Below are positions 6,642-11,278 of a stretch of DNA of 11,278 nt, piece by piece. Below the pieces are notes generated by a model. It worked only from the letters and a program-made list of their open reading frames with translations, did no database searches and had not been told where the DNA came from. Each line of letters starts with the position of its first letter. Position 1 is the stretch's first letter. The stretch is from an uncultured Thermomicrobiales bacterium (GTDB lineage: Bacteria; Chloroflexota; Chloroflexia; Thermomicrobiales; UBA6265). Both the position numbers and the translations under genes were made by a program. The DNA lies in assembly GCA_902806375.1 (NCBI GenBank), contig CADCWK010000031.1, positions 1-11,278 of the forward strand. Direction: 5' to 3'.

Positions 6642-8204
6642 ATGTCGTCGAACCCAACCACCAGGAACGCCACCAGCAACGCTCACGGCCACAGCCACGG
6701 GAGCGGCCCGCTCGGCTGGCTCGGGGCCATCTTCCACCTGCACGGCCACGGCGACGAGGCCGCGGCCGGCCCCGGCGACCTCGCCGGGAACACGGCCGAA
6801 GGCATCCGCACGATCTGGGTGGCCCTGGTCGCGCTGGGCCTGACGACCATCGTCCAGTTCGTCATCGTCGCCTTCAGCGGCAGTGTCGCCCTACTGGCCG
6901 ATACCGTCCACAACCTGGGCGACTTCCTGAACTCCATCCCACTGCTCGTCGCGTTCTACGTCGGCCGCCGGGTCGCGACCGCCCGCTATACCTACGGCTT
7001 CGGCCGCGCCGAGGACGTCGCCGGCATCTTCATCGTCGCGTCGATCGTCTTCAGCGCCGGCTACATCCTCTGGGAGTCAGTCGGGAAGCTGATCGACCCC
7101 GAGCCGATCGACAACCTGCCGTGGGTTGCCGCCGCCGCCATCGTCGGGGCGATCGGCAATGAGACCGTCGCCTGGTTCCAGATCCGGACCGGGCGCCGGA
7201 TCGGGTCCGACGCGATGATCGCCGACGGGCTCCACGCGCGGATCGACGGCCTGACCTCCATCGCCGTCCTGATCGCCGTGGCCGGGGTGGCACTGGGCTT
7301 CCCGGTCGTCGACGCCATCGTCGGGCTCGTCATCGGGGTCTCGATCCTCTTCATCGCCCGGGACGCGACCCGGCGGATCTGGTATCGCCTCATGGACGCC
7401 GTCGACCCGCGCCTGACCGCGCAGATCCGCGACTACGCCATGGAGATCCCCGGTGTCGCCGAGGTCGCGAGCGTCCGGGCCCGCTGGGTCGGCCATGCGC
7501 TCCTGGCCGAACTGCGGCTCGTCACCGATGAGAGCACTGATGCGGACACCGTCACCGGCCGTGTCCGGGACGTCCTCCGGCAGCACGTCCGCCACCTGTC
7601 GACAGTCACGATCGAGATCGATGCCTCGGGCGGTGGGACCGACGACCGCCCGACGCCGGCCGGTCCGGCCGGGCAGCGGATGACCGAGGCGATCCTGCCG
7701 CCGCGGTACCAGGACCCGGCGGCGGCGGTCAGTGCCGCCCCGATGGGCGCGGTCGGGTTGCAGTACGACGCGACCGGCGAGGTCGCCTGGGACGAGATGT
7801 GGGGCGGCTTCTGCGAGCTGGCGCTGGCCGGCGGTGCCCCGCACCGCGGGACGCTCCTCGAACCCGTCCCGGCCACCACGGCGATGTCCGACCCGGAGCG
7901 CTATGCCTGGGTGCTGAGCGAACTGAGCAAGGGGATCGAGCGGGTGACCGGGCGCCCCGCCGTCGCCAGCCCGCAGCCGGGCTGGATCGGCATGCTGTGC
8001 GACAGCGAGGAGATGGCGATCTGGATGCTCCGCGCCATCGTCGTCGAGAACGTTACGGTTCGCCGGGAGGACCAGACCCTCTGGTTCCCGGCCGGCCCGG
8101 ACTACCGGCTCGACCGGGAGATCAAGAACGTCATCACCGTCGTCGCGAAGACCAATCACTACTGGGAGGAACACCTGGCGGCGTCAGCCGGGGCGGCCCA
8201 ATAA
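6642..8204 (+). CDS. Cation diffusion facilitator (zinc-type) with an extra C-terminal domain
   Basis: A 520-residue CDF family proton-coupled metal exporter. Seen: a His-rich N-terminus (H-G-H-S-H-G at 15-20, H-L-H-G-H-G at 32-37); about six membrane helices between 55 and 240; the transport-site pairs His90/Asp94 (H-N-L-G-D) and His198/Asp202 (H-A-R-I-D); and the usual ferredoxin-like cytoplasmic domain (about 253-328, ending V-T-I-E-I-D). An HxxxD pair in both TM2 and TM5 is the zinc-type arrangement. CDF proteins are normally about 300-330 residues. Here a Pro-rich linker (about 335-365) leads into a further domain (about 366-511) with Cys391, His401, Cys453, His506 and His511, which I do not recognise. 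Frame and codon use are continuous through it. GAGGAG at 6628-6633 supports the ATG. It should export zinc from the cytoplasm under control of the divergent Fur-family gene. Confidence 0.92.
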   Translation: MSSNPTTRNATSNAHGHSHGSGPLGWLGAIFHLHGHGDEAAAGPGDLAGNTAEGIRTIWVALVALGLTTIVQFVIVAFSGSVALLADTVHNLGDFLNSIPLLVAFYVGRRVATARYTYGFGRAEDVAGIFIVASIVFSAGYILWESVGKLIDPEPIDNLPWVAAAAIVGAIGNETVAWFQIRTGRRIGSDAMIADGLHARIDGLTSIAVLIAVAGVALGFPVVDAIVGLVIGVSILFIARDATRRIWYRLMDAVDPRLTAQIRDYAMEIPGVAEVASVRARWVGHALLAELRLVTDESTDADTVTGRVRDVLRQHVRHLSTVTIEIDASGGGTDDRPTPAGPAGQRMTEAILPPRYQDPAAAVSAAPMGAVGLQYDATGEVAWDEMWGGFCELALAGGAPHRGTLLEPVPATTAMSDPERYAWVLSELSKGIERVTGRPAVASPQPGWIGMLCDSEEMAIWMLRAIVVENVTVRREDQTLWFPAGPDYRLDREIKNVITVVAKTNHYWEEHLAASAGAAQ

Positions 8205-8347
8205 GGCGTGCGTCTTCCCTGCTGGGTGGGAGTCCCGAACGCCCCATACGCGAGATCAGGTGAGTGAGCGGCTACCAGCAGCGACGGAGTTGTACGCTCC
8301 CGCGGCGGCCCGGCAGATCGATCCATGGTCTGACCGGAACACCGTCA

Positions 8348-8365
8348 CTGTGAGCCAGCTTACAG
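8348..8365. promoter_or_regulatory. Shared 18-bp palindrome, copy 1 (candidate operator)
   Basis: CTGTGAGCCAGCTTACAG: arms CTGTGAG and CTTACAG around CCAG, with one arm mismatch. It matches 16 of 18 bases with copy 2 at 11248-11265, and both copies are preceded by an A. It lies 127 bases before the Tat-protein start. The right arm ends 21 bases before TAGCAT, so it covers or abuts the likely -35 region. A dimeric repressor or activator site is inferred. Confidence 0.6.
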
Positions 8366-8410
8366 ACCTCCCGGTGTCGCACTGCCTAGCATGGTGTTGA
8401 CGGTCACGCT

Positions 8411-8432
8411 TCACCCACCGGGCGGTGGGTGA
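8411..8432 (+). promoter_or_regulatory. GC-rich 9-bp hairpin in the leader of the Tat-protein gene
   Basis: TCACCCACC (8411-8419) pairs exactly with GGTGGGTGA (8424-8432) across GGGC. If transcription starts just after TAGCAT (8387-8392), the stem lies near the mRNA 5' end, where it could stabilise the message. No T-run follows, so termination is unlikely. A second small stem, CGTATC-GTGAA-GATACG, is at 8447-8463. Confidence 0.45.
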
Positions 8433-8492
8433 CAGGAGTGAACGTCCGTATCGTGAAGATACGAGGACCAGCGTTGATCCAAGGGAGATCGC

Positions 8493-9140
8493 ATGAACAA
8501 CAAGCTCAATCGGCGCACACTGGGCAAGACGGCCGGCGTGCTGGCGGGCGGTTCAGTCGCCGCGCGCGTGACGCCAGTGTCCGCGCAGGATACGACTCCA
8601 GAGGCGACCCCGGCCGGGAGCCCCGTCGCGATGGATGCGGTCGAACAGATCCTCTCGGCCTGGCCCGACGTTCCCCGTGAGGTGGCAGAGACGGTGATGA
8701 CGGCGTACGGTCCCCCTCAGGAGGCCACTCCCAGTCGCCTGATCTGGTTCGACAACGCACCCTGGAAGCGCACGATTCTCTATCGTGACGTTGTCCAGCA
8801 CGACTTTCCCATGCCGCACCCGGATCTGCTGGAGCAGGTCATCGACTATCAGGCCCCGCCTGACACATACGATGATCTTGCCCGGTACGACGGTAGCGTG
8901 ATCGTCGAGCGGACCAAGGGCGAGATGTCGGCCCGTTGCGACAAGGAGCCGATGAACTTCCTGGCGATCAATCTCGCCAACGATGTCGCCACGGGAGCGC
9001 GCACCGCCGACGAGGCCCGCCAGTTCTATGCGGAAACGGCGATGGCCTTCATGGAGGGGATGTCCGACCCCTACGTCGAGGGATTCGTCTTCGAGGTGTC
9101 ACAGGGTGGCACGGCAGATCCTGACCAGCCGGCGATGTAA
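8493..9140 (+). CDS. Tat-exported protein of unknown function
   Basis: A 215-residue protein. The N-terminus carries a twin-arginine signal (N-R-R-T-L-G-K at residues 6-12), a short Ala/Gly-rich stretch, and a likely cleavage after Val-Ser-Ala31, so the mature protein is exported folded. A Thr/Pro/Glu linker (34-45) precedes the globular part. That part shows R-L-I-W-F-D-N-A-P-W-K-R near 81-92, an acidic/aromatic middle, and C-D-K-E-P-M-N-F-L-A-I-N-L-A-N-D-V followed by F-Y-A-E-T-A-M-A-F-M. It contains one Cys and no cofactor motif I recognise. From memory the core looks like a conserved bacterial family with no known function; I give no name. AAGGGAGA sits about 7 bases before the ATG. It precedes the flavin oxidoreductase gene on the same strand, separated by a large hairpin, and has the shared palindrome upstream. 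Confidence 0.85.
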   Translation: MNNKLNRRTLGKTAGVLAGGSVAARVTPVSAQDTTPEATPAGSPVAMDAVEQILSAWPDVPREVAETVMTAYGPPQEATPSRLIWFDNAPWKRTILYRDVVQHDFPMPHPDLLEQVIDYQAPPDTYDDLARYDGSVIVERTKGEMSARCDKEPMNFLAINLANDVATGARTADEARQFYAETAMAFMEGMSDPYVEGFVFEVSQGGTADPDQPAM

Positions 9141-9160
9141 GGTCTCTGGCCGCGACATGA

Positions 9161-9227
9161 GAGACACGGTGGGAGCGATGGAGATGTGCGACTGGCCCGC
9201 ACGCCCTCATCGCTCCCGCCGTGTCTC
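9161..9227 (+). other. Large nested intergenic hairpin, 20-bp stem
   Basis: The arm at 9161-9180 pairs with 9208-9227 over 20 bases; 19 pairs are Watson-Crick and one (9170/9218) is T/G, which becomes a U-G wobble in RNA. The 27-base loop contains a second stem, GTGCG (9186-9190) with CGCAC (9198-9202). It starts 21 bases after the Tat-protein stop and ends 38 bases before the oxidoreductase ATG. No T-run follows, so it is not a standard intrinsic terminator. It could act as an mRNA 3'-end stabiliser, a processing site, or a remnant of a small mobile element. Confidence 0.7.
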
Positions 9228-9265
9228 GCTCACAGGACGCACCAGAGCACATGAGGCCCAGAGCC

Positions 9266-10732
9266 ATGACGCTGCCCGAGACGAATAGCCCGTGTGACCT
9301 GCTCGTCATCGGTGGGGGCACGGCCGGCCTGGTCGCCGCGAAAACGGCTGCCAGCTTCAAGGCTCGCGTGGTCTTCGTCGAGCGCGACCGGCCCGGGGGA
9401 GACTGCCTGTGGACCGGGTGCGTGCCGTCGAAATCGCTGATCGCCGCGGCTTCGGCGGCGGCGGATATCCGCCAGGCCGCTGTACTGGGCGTCCACGCGT
9501 CCGGGGTCCGGATCGATTTCCCGACGGTCATGCGGCATGTCCACGACGCCATCCGGACGATCGAGCCCGTCGATTCGTTCGCTTCGGTGCAGGCGGTCGG
9601 CGCCCGGACGATCAAGGGTGACGCTGTCTTCGCGGGACCGGACTCGGTGCTGATCGACGGGGAACTGATCCGCTTCCAACAGGCGATTATCGCGACCGGT
9701 GCCAGCCCGACGATGCCGGACATTCCGGGGTTGTCCGGTGTCGCGGTCCTGACCAGTGAGACCGTCTGGGGGCTGACCCGTCTGCCCCAGCGGCTCGCCG
9801 TGCTCGGAGGTGGAGCGATCGGCTGCGAACTCGGCCAGGCCTTCGCCCGTCTGGGCTCCCGGGTCACCCTCGTGACCCGTGGCGATCGACCGCTCGGGCG
9901 GGAGGATCCCGAGGCAGCCCGGATCGTGATCGATGCGATCCTCGCCGATGGCGTGGAGATCCTGGCCGGGGCCCACGTCGCCCGGGTGGACGCGTCCGGG
10001 GTGCCCGGGGCGGGGACCCTGTGGCTGGAGGATGGGCGGGACGTCGCGTTCGATGCGCTGCTGGTCGCGACGGGCCGCGCTCCACGGACGCCGGGACTGG
10101 GACTCGAGGCCGCGGGCATCGAGACCGACGACGCTGGTCATATCGTGGTGGACGACCACCTGCGGACCACCAATCCCCGGGTCTGGGCGGCGGGCGACGT
10201 CACGGGGCGCTCGGAGCATACGCATACGGCGGGTGTGCATGGGAGCCTGGCCGCCACCAATGCGATCCTCGGGCTCAGACGCGCGGTCAACACGTCCGCC
10301 GTGCCCCGCGTCACGTTCACGGCTCCGGAACTGGCGGCGGTCGGGGCGAGTACCGATCCGGCGCACGTGAGCGCCGGTGGCCGACTCGTCACCTGGAGTC
10401 ACGCGGAGCTCGATCGCGCGGTGACCCAGGCTGATCGGTCGGGCATGACCCGGCTGACCCTCGATCGCCGGGGCAGGATCGTTGGTGCGACCGTCGTGGG
10501 CCCCCGGGCCGGGGAGACGCTCGGCGAGCTCTCACTGGCGATCCACCATGGCATGCGCACACGGGACCTGGCCTCGGTCACCCACGCCTACCCCACCTAC
10601 AACGACGCCCTGTGGAACGCGGCCGTCCACGATGTCCGGCAAACGCTCTCCTCGGGCATTGCCGCCAGGGCCATCGGGCTCCTGGGCGGCATCCGCCGGA
10701 TATGGGTGCGCTGGCGCGGGGGAGGGCAGTGA
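9266..10732 (+). CDS. FAD/NAD(P)-dependent disulfide oxidoreductase, mercuric-reductase-like
   Basis: A 488-residue class I pyridine-nucleotide disulfide oxidoreductase. Seen: FAD-binding G16-x-G18-x-x-G21; redox motif G-G-D-C-L-W-T-G-C-V-P-S-K with Cys47 and Cys52; NAD(P)-binding G181-x-G183-x-x-G186; the second FAD motif A-A-G-D at 308-311; and a dimerisation domain from about 345. The expected C-terminal His-x-x-x-x-Glu dyad (H-P-T-x-x-E) reads Y442-P-T-Y-N-D447, so Tyr and Asp replace His and Glu. The terminal Cys pair of true mercuric reductases is missing, and so is an N-terminal HMA domain. It is therefore a MerA/lipoamide-dehydrogenase-like enzyme with an unknown electron acceptor. 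I chose ATG 9266 because GAGG (9253-9256) lies at a good distance; ATG 9251 and GTG 9221 (inside the hairpin) are in frame but lack ribosome sites. It converges on the DsrE-family gene. Confidence 0.92.
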   Translation: MTLPETNSPCDLLVIGGGTAGLVAAKTAASFKARVVFVERDRPGGDCLWTGCVPSKSLIAAASAAADIRQAAVLGVHASGVRIDFPTVMRHVHDAIRTIEPVDSFASVQAVGARTIKGDAVFAGPDSVLIDGELIRFQQAIIATGASPTMPDIPGLSGVAVLTSETVWGLTRLPQRLAVLGGGAIGCELGQAFARLGSRVTLVTRGDRPLGREDPEAARIVIDAILADGVEILAGAHVARVDASGVPGAGTLWLEDGRDVAFDALLVATGRAPRTPGLGLEAAGIETDDAGHIVVDDHLRTTNPRVWAAGDVTGRSEHTHTAGVHGSLAATNAILGLRRAVNTSAVPRVTFTAPELAAVGASTDPAHVSAGGRLVTWSHAELDRAVTQADRSGMTRLTLDRRGRIVGATVVGPRAGETLGELSLAIHHGMRTRDLASVTHAYPTYNDALWNAAVHDVRQTLSSGIAARAIGLLGGIRRIWVRWRGGGQ

Positions 10733-10737
10733 TCGGT

Positions 10738-10761
10738 CACCCGGTGATGCCTCGTCCGGTG
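10738..10761 (+). repeat. 24-bp near-repeat, copy B (partner at 145-168)
   Basis: Lies in the 45-base gap between the convergent oxidoreductase and DsrE-family stops. It begins with CACCCGGTGAT, the 11 bases identical to copy A. The gap also has a weak GGTG/CACC stem without a T-run, so a bidirectional terminator cannot be claimed. Confidence 0.3.
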
Positions 10762-10777
10762 TCTGGCACCCGGCCGC

Positions 10778-11149
10778 CTAGAAGACGAGCACCGCGAAGC
10801 CGTCACGGACCAGGGCCCGGAGACTGGGGTGCTCCTGGTAGTCGTCAAGGAGTGCGACACCCTCGGCCATGACCGACTCCGTGACGCCGAAGGCTACGGC
10901 GCAATACCGACAGACGCCGGTGATCAGGGGTTTGTTGCGTTCGTAGAGGGCGTGGGAACGGTGCGCTGGATTGGCCAGCTCGCCGATCCACTTGGCTCCC
11001 GCTCCGTCGAAGATCAGTCGGACCTCGTCGCCCGCCTCGCTGGCTTCCTGGACGGTGAACAGGGCGTTCACGACACGACCGAGGTCTCCATGGGTCTCCG
11101 TATCCGCGAGAACGACGACGGCGATCTTCAGCAAGCGAACATCCTTCAT
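10778..11149 (-). CDS. DsrE-family (DsrE/F/H-like) small sulfur-relay protein
   Basis: A 123-residue cytoplasmic protein with the DsrE-like Rossmann-type fold: opening K-I-A-V-V-V-L-A-D-T-E-T-H-G-D-L-G-R-V-V-N-A-L (8-30), E-V-R-L-I-F-D-G-A-G (42-51), G-V-C-R-Y-C-A-V-A-F-G-V (78-89) with a CxxC pair at Cys80/Cys83, and a closing H-P-S-L-R near 107-111. Relatives carry persulfide on a conserved Cys and pass sulfur between enzymes; Cys80 or Cys83 is the candidate. The ATG at 11147-11149 is used because the conserved strand begins shortly after it; a GTG at 11156-11158 would add three residues. Neither has a clear ribosome site. It converges with the disulfide oxidoreductase, and the shared palindrome is about 100 bases upstream. 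A role in thiol/sulfane-sulfur handling with that enzyme is inference. Confidence 0.87.
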   Translation of the reverse strand: MKDVRLLKIAVVVLADTETHGDLGRVVNALFTVQEASEAGDEVRLIFDGAGAKWIGELANPAHRSHALYERNKPLITGVCRYCAVAFGVTESVMAEGVALLDDYQEHPSLRALVRDGFAVLVF

Positions 11150-11216
11150 TGATGGCACGGTCGACGAGATGACATGCTCAACGAGCCTGTCTCCCGTCAG
11201 GGCACGATCGATAGAC

Positions 11217-11239
11217 CTCCCCCATGGTCGCAGGGGGAG
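11217..11239. promoter_or_regulatory. 7-bp inverted repeat upstream of the DsrE-family gene
   Basis: CTCCCCC (11217-11223) and GGGGGAG (11233-11239) are exact reverse complements around a 9-base spacer. It lies between the shared palindrome and the DsrE-family start, where promoter or leader would be expected. The 23-bp dyad resembles the size of MerR-type operators, but I cannot place convincing -35 and -10 elements around it. Confidence 0.35.
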
Positions 11240-11247
11240 TCCGGGGA

Positions 11248-11265
11248 CTGTAAGACAGCTTACAG
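11248..11265. promoter_or_regulatory. Shared 18-bp palindrome, copy 2 (candidate operator)
   Basis: CTGTAAGACAGCTTACAG: perfect 7-bp arms CTGTAAG/CTTACAG around ACAG. It matches copy 1 (8348-8365) at 16 of 18 bases, including the contiguous CAGCTTACAG. It is 99 bases upstream of the DsrE-family ATG on the minus strand. A gene starting beyond 11278 on the plus strand could also be its target. Confidence 0.6.
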
Positions 11266-11278
11266 GTCGCGGATACCG

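Larger units (their letters stand above)
8205..8492. other. Intergenic region with operator-like palindrome and two leader hairpins
   Basis: This 288-bp spacer holds the 18-bp palindrome (8348-8365), a -10-like TAGCAT (8387-8392), a strong GC hairpin (8411-8432), a smaller hairpin (8447-8463) and the AAGGGAGA ribosome site of the next gene. The first 140 bases after the CDF stop show nothing I can name and no clear intrinsic terminator. Confidence 0.6.

Noticed and set aside
6520..6657. 46-codon N-terminal extension of the Fur-family protein
   Set aside because: It would read through the inverted repeat and the spacer, while the internal ATG at 6519 has a near-perfect ribosome site and matches the usual family start.
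7077..8174. 365-codon minus-strand frame opposite the CDF gene
   Set aside because: No recognisable domain; the plus-strand frame is a clear transporter over the same bases.
8360..8392. Promoter with -35 TTACAG and -10 TAGCAT overlapping palindrome copy 1
   Set aside because: The spacer is 21 bases, longer than the 17 of standard promoters and even the 19-20 of MerR-type promoters, so I list the -10 only as a possibility.
9161..9227. Rho-independent terminator
   Set aside because: Strong stem but no following T-run; the downstream bases are GCTCACAGGACG.
9049..10402. Two long minus-strand frames (356 and 390 codons) opposite the oxidoreductase
   Set aside because: Arg/Pro/Ser-rich shadows; the plus-strand frame carries all flavin-enzyme motifs.
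9266..10732. True mercuric reductase (merA)
   Set aside because: No C-terminal Cys pair, no HMA domain, and no merR/merT/merP neighbours.

Overview
The window is high-GC bacterial chromosomal DNA with long shadow reading frames on the opposite strand of most genes. The best guess for the host is a Chloroflexota lineage of the Thermomicrobia/Sphaerobacter type. The main hint is a secreted protein whose signal peptide runs straight into a 'Gln-Asp-Thr-Thr-Pro-Glu-Ala-Thr-Pro' linker, a style common in that group. The assignment is inference. I saw no rRNA, tRNA, CRISPR array, insertion sequence or phage gene.

Layout. Positions 1-217 hold no gene I can support. A PIG-L/LmbE-family deacetylase lies on the minus strand (218-1138). 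A 310-bp divergent spacer follows, with a 9-bp inverted repeat and a 16-codon mini-ORF. Next are two overlapping plus-strand ABC exporter half-transporters (1449-3425 and 3422-5299). Their nucleotide-site residues are complementary, as in asymmetric heterodimeric exporters: the first subunit has Asp and Gln where the catalytic Glu and switch His normally sit, and the second keeps both but has a degenerate LSEGQ signature. A BrnT-like toxin and CopG/ribbon-helix-helix antitoxin pair follows (5396-5988). It is lower in GC and has a -10 box placed for a leaderless transcript. A Fur-family metalloregulator on the minus strand (6082-6519) is divergent from a cation diffusion facilitator (6642-8204). 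Their shared spacer carries a perfect 8-8-8 inverted repeat, a good operator candidate. The transporter has an extra C-terminal domain of about 150-190 residues that I do not recognise.

The last third is a convergent cluster: a Tat-exported protein of unknown function (8493-9140), a MerA/dihydrolipoamide-dehydrogenase-like flavin disulfide oxidoreductase (9266-10732), and a DsrE-family protein on the minus strand (10778-11149). The same 18-bp palindrome, CTGTrAG-mCAG-CTTACAG, lies upstream of both ends of this cluster (8348-8365 and 11248-11265). This suggests one regulator controls the plus-strand pair and the minus-strand DsrE gene. A 20-bp-stem hairpin lies between the Tat protein gene and the oxidoreductase gene.

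Most interesting for follow-up are the shared palindrome, the CDF transporter with its unassigned fused domain under a likely Fur/Zur operator, and the intergenic hairpin. The rest is mostly ordinary accessory or housekeeping content.
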